DNA from: Actinomadura sp. WMMA1423
GTDB lineage: Bacteria; Actinomycetota; Actinomycetes; Streptosporangiales; Streptosporangiaceae
NCBI RefSeq assembly: GCF_006547145.1
Contig: NZ_CP041244.1
Location: 4,464,001-4,528,000 of the forward strand
Direction: 5' to 3'
DNA: 64,000 nt
The stretch's first letter is position 1; every line of letters begins with the position of its first letter. Shown piece by piece: positions 8,010 through 16,384 of this stretch. Position numbers and translations under genes: made by a program. The notes beneath the pieces are model-generated. The model had not been told where the DNA came from, made no database searches, and saw only the letters and a list, made by a program, of their open reading frames with translations.

Positions 8010-8627
8010 ATGTTCCAAGCGTCGTTGCTGGACGGTACGGATGAGAGCGGTCCGCGGCCTTTGAGCGCGGTGCGGCGTACGGTGCTGGAGCGCGGGGCCT
8101 GGGTCGATGTTCTGCCCGGCTGGATTCCGGGCGCCGACGCGTTGTTCGAGCGGCTGCTCACGTCCGTCCCGTGGCGGGCCGAGCGCCGGCGCATGTACGA
8201 CAGGGTCGTGGACGTCCCCCGCCTCCTGGCCTTCTACGACGAGGACGCGGAACTCCCCGACCCCGTGCTGGACGAGGCGAAGGCGGCGCTCGACGAGCAT
8301 TACGCCGAAGAGCTCGGTGAGCCGTTCCGCACGGCCGGGCTCTGCCTCTACCGGGACGGCCGCGACAGCGTCGCCTGGCACGGCGACACCATCGGGCGCG
8401 GCGCCACGCACGACACGATGGTGGCGATCCTGTCGGTCGGCACGCCGAGGAGCCTTCTGCTCCGGCCGCGCGGGGGCGGGCCCACGATCCGCCGCGACCT
8501 CGGCCACGGCGACCTCATCGTCATGGGCGGGAGCTGCCAGCGGACGTGGGAGCACGCGATCCCGAAGAGCGCCCGCGTCAAGGGCCCCAGGATCAGCATC
8601 CAGTACAGGCCTCGCGGAGTCCGCTGA
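8010..8627 (+). CDS. AlkB-like 2-oxoglutarate/Fe(II)-dependent dioxygenase
   Basis: 205 residues. The metal triad is visible as H124-x-D126 (WHGD) and H182 (TWEHAIPK). The 2-oxoglutarate-binding arginines follow in PRISIQYRP (Arg194 and Arg200). LCLYRDGRDSVAWHGD is the usual AlkB-type loop. Family role: oxidative removal of alkyl groups from nucleic-acid bases in the cytoplasm. The putative LexA site at 7974-7987 supports a DNA-repair role. The start at 8010 is an ATG preceded by a run of G residues. Confidence 0.9.
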   Translation: MFQASLLDGTDESGPRPLSAVRRTVLERGAWVDVLPGWIPGADALFERLLTSVPWRAERRRMYDRVVDVPRLLAFYDEDAELPDPVLDEAKAALDEHYAEELGEPFRTAGLCLYRDGRDSVAWHGDTIGRGATHDTMVAILSVGTPRSLLLRPRGGGPTIRRDLGHGDLIVMGGSCQRTWEHAIPKSARVKGPRISIQYRPRGVR

Positions 8628-8685
8628 CCCCGGCGGGCGCCGGCCGCCTCATGGCACCATAAGCGGTGATTCGTGAGGAGGCCCG

Positions 8686-11622
8686 TTGCTGCGTCTGGTC
8701 GTGTCACAGACCTCCCCCCGGGCGTATCGGACCGTGCTGGACGCGCTGCAGGCGCCGGTGCCGTTCGGGGCCGCCGGGCGGCACATCCTGATCGAACCGG
8801 GGCTCTATCCGAACACCGGGTTCCGCAGTTCGGGCGACTTCGTCCTGACGGCCGTGGGCGGGCCGGGCACGGCCACGCTGGACGGCGCGACGGACGCGAC
8901 CGTCGAGCTCACCGGGAACGTGACGCTCCAGGGCCTCATCGTCCGGAACTGGAGCACCGAGGGCCTCGCGCTGGAGGTCGCGGAAGGCAGCGTCCTGGCG
9001 GAGCAGTGCGAGTTCGTGAGCCGCTCCGACCTCGCGGTGCGCGCCGCCGACGGGGCCCGGCTCGCGCTCATGGAGTGCCAGGTGCAGGACGGGGCGGTCG
9101 TGTACAGCGCCGCGACCGGGATCATGGAGGGCACCGGCGTCAGCGGGACCGAGGGCAACGCGGTCGCGATCCGCAGCGGCAGTTCGGTGACGCTCCGGTC
9201 GTGCCGGATCGGCGACGCGGGCGGCCACGGCATCTGGGTGACCGAGGGGTCGCGGCCGCTGATCGAGCAGTGCACGATCAGCGCCCCGGCGAGCGGCGGG
9301 ATCCGGGTGGACGACCGCGCGGACGCGGCGATCCGCAACTGCGCGTTCCACGACTCGGGCCGGTCGTCCCTGATCGCCGCGGACAAGGGCAAGGTGGTCG
9401 CGGACGACTGCCTGATCGCGGGCGCGGGCGCCGACGCGCTGTGGGTGGCGACCGGCGGATCGCTCACCGCGCGGCGGGTCAGAATGGAGTCGCCGGACCG
9501 GACCGCCGTGGTCGTCGAGAAGGGCGTCGCGCTGCTGGAGGACTGCGAGATCCTCGGGCCGGGCACCAACGGCCTGTCGCTCACCGAGCACGCGAACGTC
9601 ACGGTCGTCCGGGGCCGCATCGCCGACGCGGGCAAGGTCGGCGCCGGGCTCGCCGCCGGCGCCCGCGCCCTGCTGGACGGGACGACCGTCACCGGCAGCG
9701 GCCTCGCCGGCGTGAGCGTGGATCCCGGCGGCGAGGTCACCCTGCGCGACTGCACGGTGGTCGAGAACCACGGCCCTGGAGTCGTCGCGGGCCGCGGCGC
9801 GAGCGTGGAGGCGAGCGGCCTGACGAGCGAGCGCAACCAGGCGCCCGACAGGCTCGACGCCGAGCCGGACGGCGGGGTGACCGCGCGGGTCACCGAACCG
9901 GCGGCGGCGCGGGAGGCGAAGCCCGCGACGCCGCCCGCGGCCGGGCGCGGCGGGACGCCGGCGGACGTGCTGCTCGCCGAGCTCGACGCCATGGTCGGCC
10001 TTGCCGGGGTCAAGCGCGAGATCCGCAAGCTGACGAACCTGCAGAAGGTCGCCGAGCAGCGGCGGCTCGCGGGCCTGCCGCCCGGCCCGGCGATCGGCCG
10101 GCACATGGTCTTCGCGGGCCCGCCGGGCACGGGCAAGACGACCGTCGCCCGGCTGTACGGCGGGATCCTCGCGGCGCTCGGCGTGGTCGAGAAAGGCCAG
10201 GTCGTCGAGGTCGGCCGGGCGGACCTCGTCTCGGAGAACGTCGGCGGGACGGCCCTGCGGACGTCCGAGGCGTTCGAGCGGGCCATCGGCGGCGTGCTGT
10301 TCATCGACGAGGCCTACACGCTGGCGCGCAAGACGACCGGCACCGACTTCGGCCAGGAGGCCATCGACACCCTCGTCAAGCTGATGGAGGACCACCGCGA
10401 CGAGGTCGTCGTCATCGCGGCGGGGTACTCGGCGGAGATGCGCGACTTCCTCGCCGCCAACCCGGGCCTGCGGTCGCGGATCTCCCGGACCGTCGAGTTC
10501 GAGAACTACAGCCCCGCCGAGCTCCTCCAGATCACCGAGGCGCACGCCGGGCGGGACGGTTACCGGCTGGCCGACGACGCGCGGGCGGCGATCCTGGAGC
10601 ACTTCACCTCGCAGCGGCGGGACGCCTCCTTCGGCAACGGCCGGACCGCGCGGCGGGTGTTCGAGGCGGCGGTCGAGCGGCAGGCGCAGCGCCTGGCCGA
10701 CCGGGAGGAACTGCCGACCGGGGACGAGCTGAGCCTCCTGCTCGCCGAGGACCTCGACGTCGACACGGGCCTGGCCGCCCGCTTCGGGGAGGCCCGGGAC
10801 GCCGGCCAGGTGCGCACCGTCCTCGCCCGCCTGTCGGCGATGACCGGGCTGGAGGAGGTCAAGCGCGAGATCGGCGACCTGCTGGACCTGCTCGCCTCGG
10901 CGCGGCGGCGGCGCGCGGCCGGGCTGGAGGCCGAGCCGTTCACCGGTCACCTGGTCTTCGCCGGCCCGCCGGGCACGGGCAAGACGACCGTGGCGCGGCT
11001 CTACGGGGAGCTGCTCGCGGCCCTCGGCGTCCTCGCGCAGGGCCAGGTCGTCGAGGCGGCGCGGGTCGACCTCGTCGGGCAGTACGTCGGGCACACCGCG
11101 CAGAAGACGGCCGAGGTGTTCGACCGGGCACGCGGCGGTGTGCTGTTCATCGACGAGGCGTACACGCTGTCGCGCCCGGCTGGAACGGGCCACGACTTCG
11201 GCCAGGAGGCCATCGACACGCTCGTCAAGCTGATGGAGGACCACCGCGACGAGGTCATCGTGATCGCCGCCGGGTACACCGCCGAGATGGAGGGCTTCCT
11301 GTCCACGAACCCGGGCCTGGCGTCACGCTTCGCCCGGACCCTGACGTTCCGCCCCTACGCCGTGGACGGCCTCGTCTCGATCTTCCTGGGCAAGGCGGAG
11401 GCCGCGGACTACCTCGTCCCCGAGCCCACCCGCGAGGCCCTCGCCGCGTACCTGGAGGCCGACCGCGACCGGTTCCGCGAGGGCAACGGCCGCGAGGTCG
11501 ACAAGCTCTTCCGCTCCGCCGTGACCGCCCACGCGCGCCGGACCGAACAACTTGCGAGCTCCGGCGCCGACCTCACCACCGACCAACTGGCCACCCTCCT
11601 CCCGGAGGACGTCGCCCGGTGA
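8686..11622 (+). CDS. right-handed beta-helix protein fused to two CbxX/SpoVK-type AAA+ ATPase domains
   Basis: 978 residues from a TTG start with GGAGG immediately upstream (8677-8681). Residues about 1-400 are a run of short hydrophobic strands spaced by about 22-24 residues with turns such as VTLRSCRI and ATLDGATD, typical of a parallel beta-helix. After a Pro/Ala-rich linker come two AAA+ modules of the CbxX/CfqX class. Walker A motifs GPPGTGKT are at 478-485 and 760-767. Walker B LFIDEAY motifs are near 538-544 and 820-826. Related AAA+ modules remodel enzymes or assist secretion (EccA, SpoVK), but no ESX genes are nearby. The helix probably recognises a partner. The next gene overlaps its stop. 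Confidence 0.92.
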   Translation: MLRLVVSQTSPRAYRTVLDALQAPVPFGAAGRHILIEPGLYPNTGFRSSGDFVLTAVGGPGTATLDGATDATVELTGNVTLQGLIVRNWSTEGLALEVAEGSVLAEQCEFVSRSDLAVRAADGARLALMECQVQDGAVVYSAATGIMEGTGVSGTEGNAVAIRSGSSVTLRSCRIGDAGGHGIWVTEGSRPLIEQCTISAPASGGIRVDDRADAAIRNCAFHDSGRSSLIAADKGKVVADDCLIAGAGADALWVATGGSLTARRVRMESPDRTAVVVEKGVALLEDCEILGPGTNGLSLTEHANVTVVRGRIADAGKVGAGLAAGARALLDGTTVTGSGLAGVSVDPGGEVTLRDCTVVENHGPGVVAGRGASVEASGLTSERNQAPDRLDAEPDGGVTARVTEPAAAREAKPATPPAAGRGGTPADVLLAELDAMVGLAGVKREIRKLTNLQKVAEQRRLAGLPPGPAIGRHMVFAGPPGTGKTTVARLYGGILAALGVVEKGQVVEVGRADLVSENVGGTALRTSEAFERAIGGVLFIDEAYTLARKTTGTDFGQEAIDTLVKLMEDHRDEVVVIAAGYSAEMRDFLAANPGLRSRISRTVEFENYSPAELLQITEAHAGRDGYRLADDARAAILEHFTSQRRDASFGNGRTARRVFEAAVERQAQRLADREELPTGDELSLLLAEDLDVDTGLAARFGEARDAGQVRTVLARLSAMTGLEEVKREIGDLLDLLASARRRRAAGLEAEPFTGHLVFAGPPGTGKTTVARLYGELLAALGVLAQGQVVEAARVDLVGQYVGHTAQKTAEVFDRARGGVLFIDEAYTLSRPAGTGHDFGQEAIDTLVKLMEDHRDEVIVIAAGYTAEMEGFLSTNPGLASRFARTLTFRPYAVDGLVSIFLGKAEAADYLVPEPTREALAAYLEADRDRFREGNGREVDKLFRSAVTAHARRTEQLASSGADLTTDQLATLLPEDVAR

Positions 11623-12302
11623 TCCCGCTCGCCGAGATCACCGCCGCGACGCGCGCCCTCCTGGCCACCGCCGAGCGGCTGGACGACGCTCAGGTCCGCG
11701 AGCCCTCCCTGCTTCCAGGCTGGACGCGCGGCCACGTCCTGACCCACCTCGCCCGCAACGCGGGCGGCGGCATCCGCCTGCTGACCTGGGCGCGCACCGG
11801 CGTCGAGACCCGCGAGTACCCCAGCCCGCAAGCCCGCGCGGCGGAGATCGAGGAGGGCGCGTACCGTCCGGCGCGCGTCCTGCTGGAGGACGTCCGGGAG
11901 AGCGCACAGCGGTTCGCCGACGCCTTCGCGCTCATGCCGGACGAGGCATGGGGGCGGGTCGTCCAGTGGACCGCGGGCCCCCGCCACCCGGCCGGCCGCG
12001 CCGCCGACGCCCGCCTCACCGAGGTGCTCGTCCACCACGTCGATCTCGGCGCCGGTTTCACACCCGCCGACTGGCCGGCCTCCTTCACCACCCGGATGCT
12101 CGCCGGTGTCACCGCGTCCTACGCCCGCCGCGAGGACGCCCCGGACCTGCGGATCCGCGCCACCGACACCGGTGAGGAGCACGGCCGCGGGAACGCCCTC
12201 GTCACCGGCCCCGCGGCCGAGCTCCTCGCCTGGCTGATGGGCCGCTCCCCCGGCACCGACCTCGCCGGTGCCGAAGCCGTCCAACTCCCCTTCCTCTACT
12301 GA
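11619..12302 (+). CDS. maleylpyruvate isomerase family mycothiol-dependent enzyme
   Basis: 227 residues. The GTG start overlaps the previous stop (GTGA), so translation is probably coupled to the beta-helix/AAA+ gene. The DinB-like MDMPI fold shows the metal-binding triad His43 (GHVLTHLAR), Glu135 and His139 (EVLVHHVDL), together with the LPGWTRGHV signature. Members use mycothiol as thiol cofactor and isomerise maleylpyruvate or related conjugates. Many paralogues have unknown substrates. No aromatic-ring cleavage genes are adjacent, so the substrate is open. Confidence 0.88.
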   Translation: MIPLAEITAATRALLATAERLDDAQVREPSLLPGWTRGHVLTHLARNAGGGIRLLTWARTGVETREYPSPQARAAEIEEGAYRPARVLLEDVRESAQRFADAFALMPDEAWGRVVQWTAGPRHPAGRAADARLTEVLVHHVDLGAGFTPADWPASFTTRMLAGVTASYARREDAPDLRIRATDTGEEHGRGNALVTGPAAELLAWLMGRSPGTDLAGAEAVQLPFLY

Positions 12303-12387
12303 CCGCGGTTGCCGTTCGCGAAGATCTGCACCGCCGTCGTCGACCCGCGCGAACGACCTCCTCGCGCCTGGAGCACGACCAGGGACC

Positions 12388-13971
12388 TCAAGGCTGGGGG
12401 AGGGAGACGGTCGCCGGGTCGTTGCGCGGGCTCCTCCGTGCCCCATAGGCCACGCGCTCCGCCAAGGCACCGAGGAACTTGATCCGGGCCGTCCCCTGCC
12501 GTGCCAGCTGGACAAGGCAGTAGCCGCGCAGCATGAAGGGCAGAACGAGAAAGGCCACAGCGATGACCGTGAGGAAGGGGTCGTCGTCGGGCGCCGGATC
12601 GGAACCGTAGCGGAGCCCGGTGTAGATCGCGAAGGGGATCATCATCGCGAAGAAGTAGACGATCGTCAGCGCGTCGATGAGCGCGCAGTGCATCGCGTGG
12701 TACCTGACGTTGCGGCTCCGGCCGAACAGGAGGACCAGGCTTGTGAAGAACGGCATGAAGTAGGCCATGACCGAACGCCCGTGAAGACGCTCCGGCCGTT
12801 TCGGACCGAGCGCAGAGCTCGCGGGGGCCGGAGGGGGCGAGAAGGGGAGCGCCGCCGGGGGCTGTGCCGGCGGTTCCCAGCGTGCGGGCGGCGTCCACCT
12901 CTGTCCAGGGCCAGGGCCGGGTGGCGCGACCGGCGGCCGGGGCTGCTCCCTGAAAGGGCGCACTCGCTCGATCTCCGCGACGGCCTCGGCCGCGCTACCG
13001 GCCACCATGCGACTGTCGTCGGCGAGGAGCGTCCTGAGGCGCCGGTAGGCGAGCAGCCCGACCCCGTCCCCGGCAAGCGCCAGATCCTTGAGGGTGCCGA
13101 CGGCGGCGGCGCGCACTCCCGCGAGCGGATGGCCTGCCGCCGAACTCACCTCCTCCGGCAGCGCGGGGGGACGGACCGTCCCGGGACTGTAGGCGACGAT
13201 CAGCTCTCCGCTGACGTCGGAGAACTTGGTCGGCGTCTGGTTCGGGTTCGCTGCGGTGACCTGCGAGTACGTGTAGTCGTACAGCTCGTCGATCGAGATG
13301 AGCCCGTCCCTGTTCCGGTCGGCTTCACCCGTGGTGAGGCCCCGGACCAGCGCCTCGGTGAAGATCGATGGTCGTCCGCCCCCCTCTCGCGTCCCGTAGT
13401 GGGAAATCTCCTTGGTGGCGCGCTGCTGGTCGAGTTCGAACGCGTACTCCAGGGCGGAGGACGACGACAGAACGGCTCGCCCGGATCCGCTCAGGCGTTC
13501 GTTGATGCCGACGTTCCCACCGCTCCGCGCCACCATTCCTTCGACGAAGGCCCCGCTGTAGCAGCAGTCCAGGAGGAGGATGATGTTGCGCGACATGCTG
13601 TGGGACATCTGCTCGCTCACGAACGTCGACGCGACTCCCGTCGAGCCGAGCCGGTTGACCCGGGTATTGGCCGTCGCGAAGTACAGGCGCCCCGCATCGT
13701 CCTTGACCCCGTGGCACGAGACGTACAGCAACAGGACGTCATCGGGCCGCTTGTCGCAGAAGAAGTCCTCGATCGCGGCGTTGACCTCGTGGGCCCGGCG
13801 ATTGAACACGTCCTCCACCTCGAACCCGCCGATGCGAGGGTCCGCGAGGGCGGCGGCCAGCGCCCGCACGTCATGGGCCGGCGACCGCAGCGAACTGAGC
13901 CCCGGATCGTCGTACCGGTCCGAGGCCACGAGCAGCGCTAGTCTCCTCGACCGTCCCGGTCCTGTTCCCAT
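12388..13971 (-). CDS. membrane-tethered caspase-family (C14) peptidase with EF-hand-like loop
   Basis: 527 residues from the ATG at 13971, which begins inside the 3' end of the EACC1-like gene (34-base overlap). The caspase p20 part shows LLLYVSCHG (His87) and LLLDCCYSGAF (Cys136/Cys137, the second being the likely nucleophile). Residues 217-228 form a complete 12-residue EF-hand-type loop (D-R-N-R-D-G-L-I-S-I-D-E), suggesting calcium control. Residues about 270-337 are helical. A Pro-rich linker (340-395) leads to a membrane module with about three hydrophobic helices (405-515), DUF4870-like. Bacterial caspases of this type are effectors in conflict or cell-death systems. Confidence 0.9.
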   Translation of the reverse strand: MGTGPGRSRRLALLVASDRYDDPGLSSLRSPAHDVRALAAALADPRIGGFEVEDVFNRRAHEVNAAIEDFFCDKRPDDVLLLYVSCHGVKDDAGRLYFATANTRVNRLGSTGVASTFVSEQMSHSMSRNIILLLDCCYSGAFVEGMVARSGGNVGINERLSGSGRAVLSSSSALEYAFELDQQRATKEISHYGTREGGGRPSIFTEALVRGLTTGEADRNRDGLISIDELYDYTYSQVTAANPNQTPTKFSDVSGELIVAYSPGTVRPPALPEEVSSAAGHPLAGVRAAAVGTLKDLALAGDGVGLLAYRRLRTLLADDSRMVAGSAAEAVAEIERVRPFREQPRPPVAPPGPGPGQRWTPPARWEPPAQPPAALPFSPPPAPASSALGPKRPERLHGRSVMAYFMPFFTSLVLLFGRSRNVRYHAMHCALIDALTIVYFFAMMIPFAIYTGLRYGSDPAPDDDPFLTVIAVAFLVLPFMLRGYCLVQLARQGTARIKFLGALAERVAYGARRSPRNDPATVSLPQP

Positions 13972-14330
13972 GTTTCCCCGTCGCACCTCAGCAGCCATTC
14001 GAGCAGTTCCTGCCGTTCCCCCGGAGTCGCCGCGGACAGTTCCACCGATCTGTCGCCACAACTGATCTTCAAGCCTCCCCTGCGGGGGCCCAGCCAGCCG
14101 AAGACGCCGGTCACGAACGCTTTGCAGGTCGGCGTTCCGGCGAGGGCGACGGCGAGGGTCGAAATCGTCACCGCCGATCCCGCCTTCGTCCCCGCCGGAG
14201 CCCGGACCGGCTCCCGGACGGTCTGCAGCCCGAGTTCTCGCAGTTCCCGGAGGAGGTGCCGGCTGAGCTGGTCCAGCCGGGGTGGATCGGCATCGTGGTC
14301 GAAGACCTCGACCAGGACTGTCCGTGTCAT
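13938..14330 (-). CDS. EACC1-like effector-associated protein
   Basis: 130 residues from ATG 14330. It begins with a strand-turn-helix (TRTVLVEVFDHD, then RLDQLSRHLLRELRELG). It continues through a Gly/Ala-rich hydrophobic helix (about 53-80), and ends with a strand pair LKISCGDRSVELS and the helix TPGERQELLEWLL. This order matches the effector-associated constant component (EACC1) proteins that precede caspase, trypsin or other effector genes in actinobacterial conflict loci. The downstream caspase start overlaps its stop. The proposed role is an adaptor or sensor for the caspase. Family assignment is by pattern memory, not search. Confidence 0.75.
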   Translation of the reverse strand: MTRTVLVEVFDHDADPPRLDQLSRHLLRELRELGLQTVREPVRAPAGTKAGSAVTISTLAVALAGTPTCKAFVTGVFGWLGPRRGGLKISCGDRSVELSAATPGERQELLEWLLRCDGETWEQDRDGRGD

Positions 14331-14531
14331 CGATCGTCCCCGTCCCGTCTCCCGTGCGTTCCCGTTTATCGATTGACGCACTGGCCTGCGGATAGGAGGG
14401 CATTCGCAGAGTATCGATCTGAAATACACCGGCGAGTAGTAGCTACAAATCACCCTAATTTCGACGTGCGCTTCTGCGATTTCGCCGCGGCCAACGTGGA
14501 GTACACGGAACCATGGGGGCGCTCAAGAGCT

Positions 14532-14570
14532 GCGAGGGGACCGGGTTGTGGTGACCATCGGTCCCCTCGC
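14532..14570 (-). terminator. 12-bp perfect hairpin downstream of the S33 peptidase gene
   Basis: GCGAGGGGACCG (14532-14543) pairs exactly with CGGTCCCCTCGC (14559-14570) across a 15-base loop. It lies 16-54 bases beyond the stop of the minus-strand peptidase gene. No T-run follows on the minus strand, so it may act as an RNA-stabilising or weak terminator structure. Confidence 0.55.
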
Positions 14571-14585
14571 GCCTTGCACGGCGGC

Positions 14586-16103
14586 TCAGGAGGCTGGGCA
14601 GGTCGTGCCGCGTGGGGGGAGCTTGAGGGAGATCAGGTAGGCGTCGATCGTGTTCTGCATGCAGGGGCCGCGGTTGTAGCTGCCGTGGCCTGCGCCCTCA
14701 TAGGTGAGGAGTCGGCCCGTCCGGCCCAGTTGACGCTCGACGCTCTTCGCCCACGCGTAGGGCGTGGCGGGGTCGTGGACGGCGTTGGCCAGGAGGATCG
14801 GGGCGCTTCCGCGGACCCGCAGGCGGTGCTGCGGGTTGCGGACGGGCTGCGGCCAGCCGAGGCACGCGGAGATCGCCATGACGGGACGCGCGAACGTCAT
14901 GTCGGGGGCCGCCTTCTCCGTGTGGCGCATGAGCCTCGCGTACTCGCCGTAGCCGCGGACGGGCAGACTCCAGTCGGAGCAGAACTGCGCGGTGAAGGGG
15001 TCGGTGGCGGTCTCCCCCGCCTTCGGAGCCGCCGCCGGACGCGCGCCGGGCCTGAGCGGCGGGGCCGCGTCCAGAGCGGCCAGTTTCGTCGCGAGCTCCG
15101 CCCAGTCGGGGCCGTAGAAGAGCTTGTAGGCCATCAGGACCAGGCCGAACTCCGGTAGCGCGGCGCCCGGCGCGGAGGTGTCCGGCAACTCCCCGCGGGC
15201 GGTGCGGGCGCGCAGGTCGCGCCAGATCCCGCGGACGTCCCTGCCGTGCAGGGCGCACTCCCGCGCGCGGCCGCACCAGGCGACGAACTGCTCGAACGAG
15301 TCCTGGGCCGCGGCCAGTTCGGACGTCAGGAACCGCCGCGCGTCGGGGAGGCTGTGGTCGTCGACGCTCTCCAGCACCATCGCCCGGACGCGCCCCGGGA
15401 ACGTCTCGGCGTACATCTCGCCCAGCAGCGTGCCGTACGAGCTGCCGTGGAAGGTCAGCTTCGACTCGCCCAGCGCGGCGCGGATCGCGTCGACGTCCCG
15501 GACGGTGCTGAGCGTGTCGGCGTGGTCGTAGAGGGGGCCGGTGCGGGCTCGGCAGTCGGCGCGCAGGCGCGCGTTGTGGTCGAGGGTCGCGCGGAACTGC
15601 TCCGCGCTCTCGATGACCGGTGAGGGGGCCGCCCTGAGGAGGTCGGCCGAGCATGTGACCGGGTGGCTGCCGCCGATGCCGCGCGGGTCGAAGCTGACGA
15701 TGTCGAAGCGGCGGCGCAACTCGTCGCTGAACCGGTCGATACCGCCCTCGAGTCTGGTGACGCGCTGGACCCCCGAGTCGCCGGGCCCGCCCGGGCCGAA
15801 CACCAGGGTGCCGACGCGGGCGGCCGGGTCGAGGGCCTTGCGGCGGGCGATCGCGAGGCCGAACCCGGGGCCGTCCGGCCGGGCGTAGTCGATCGGCAGC
15901 CGCAGGGTCGCGCACTCGGCCTTGCCGTCGTCGCCGCACGCGCGCCAGTCGATGCCGGACGGCACGGTCCGGGCGGGCAGCGCGGTCTGGGCAGAGGGCG
16001 AGCGCGGCGCCGGTGAGGCGGTGGCGGGGAGCGCGACCCCGGCCAGCGCCACGGCTCCGGCCGCGACCGCGCCCGTGACGGCGAGCCTGTTCCTGCGCAG
16101 CAT
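14586..16103 (-). CDS. secreted S33-family alpha/beta hydrolase (tripeptidyl aminopeptidase-like)
   Basis: 505 residues. Residues 1-30 are a signal peptide (basic start, Ala/Val-rich core, ALPATAS cleavage region). The alpha/beta-hydrolase core has FGPGGPGDSG (oxyanion region), FDPRGIGGS, the nucleophile elbow GSSYG (Ser222), the acid in NAVHDPATPY (Asp444) and the base in GAGHGSY (His473), with the TAP-like C-terminal domain. Two late cysteines suggest a disulfide. Known relatives release N-terminal tripeptides or hydrolyse esters outside the cell. Upstream lie a stable hairpin and four CCCTGA repeats with 11-bp phasing, which suggests activator control. Confidence 0.92.
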   Translation of the reverse strand: MLRRNRLAVTGAVAAGAVALAGVALPATASPAPRSPSAQTALPARTVPSGIDWRACGDDGKAECATLRLPIDYARPDGPGFGLAIARRKALDPAARVGTLVFGPGGPGDSGVQRVTRLEGGIDRFSDELRRRFDIVSFDPRGIGGSHPVTCSADLLRAAPSPVIESAEQFRATLDHNARLRADCRARTGPLYDHADTLSTVRDVDAIRAALGESKLTFHGSSYGTLLGEMYAETFPGRVRAMVLESVDDHSLPDARRFLTSELAAAQDSFEQFVAWCGRARECALHGRDVRGIWRDLRARTARGELPDTSAPGAALPEFGLVLMAYKLFYGPDWAELATKLAALDAAPPLRPGARPAAAPKAGETATDPFTAQFCSDWSLPVRGYGEYARLMRHTEKAAPDMTFARPVMAISACLGWPQPVRNPQHRLRVRGSAPILLANAVHDPATPYAWAKSVERQLGRTGRLLTYEGAGHGSYNRGPCMQNTIDAYLISLKLPPRGTTCPAS

Positions 16104-16156
16104 GGAAGTCCTTCCGGTACGGGGACGCCAGGGCCCGCGTCGTCTGACGCGGGCGA

Positions 16157-16187
16157 CGGTCCCCGGCCCGGCCGTGGCCGGGGACCG
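16157..16187 (-). other. 12-bp hairpin in the leader region of the S33 peptidase gene
   Basis: CGGTCCCCGGCC (16157-16168) pairs with GGCCGGGGACCG (16176-16187) across a 7-base loop, 54-84 bases upstream of the peptidase ATG on the minus strand. It lies between the probable promoter (TAGCTT near 16198) and the start codon. It would therefore form in the 5' untranslated RNA, as an attenuator, stability element or protein-binding site. Confidence 0.5.
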
Positions 16188-16231
16188 CTGATGATCAAGC
16201 TAGGCGCGGTCCCCGCACGGGAACAGGGTGA

Positions 16232-16270
16232 TCAGGGGCGGTTCAGGGTCCGATCAGGGTTCCCTCAGGG
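16232..16270 (-). promoter_or_regulatory. four CCCTGA direct repeats at exact 11-bp spacing
   Basis: On the plus strand TCAGGG starts at 16232, 16243, 16254 and 16265; read on the minus strand this is CCCTGA every 11 bp. A related CCCTGTT follows closer to the gene. A TAGCTT hexamer lies further downstream. Direct repeats with one-helical-turn spacing next to the -35 region are typical of SARP-type or PhoP-type activator binding. The target would be the S33 peptidase gene. Confidence 0.55.
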
Positions 16271-16384
16271 ATGCGTCCGGCGGGCCGGCCGGGCGGATCC
16301 CCATCAAGAGTCGTCAATCAATACGTCACAACGCCGTGGTATTCGACAATTCCTGAGATAGGCGGGAAAAATGAGTCCAGTGAC

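Noticed and set aside
8673..11618. Long alternative frame over the beta-helix/AAA+ gene
   Set aside because: Arg/Gly-rich translation without motifs; only its tail from 11619, the MDMPI-type enzyme, is real.
8686..11622. Part of a type VII (ESX) secretion locus because of EccA-like AAA+ modules
   Set aside because: No EccB-EccE, WXG100 or mycosin genes are nearby; AAA+ similarity alone does not support it.
12313..12355. CGTTCGCG/CGCGAACG inverted pair as a terminator
   Set aside because: Eight-base stem with a 27-base loop and no T-run; too weak to call, although its place between convergent genes is suitable.
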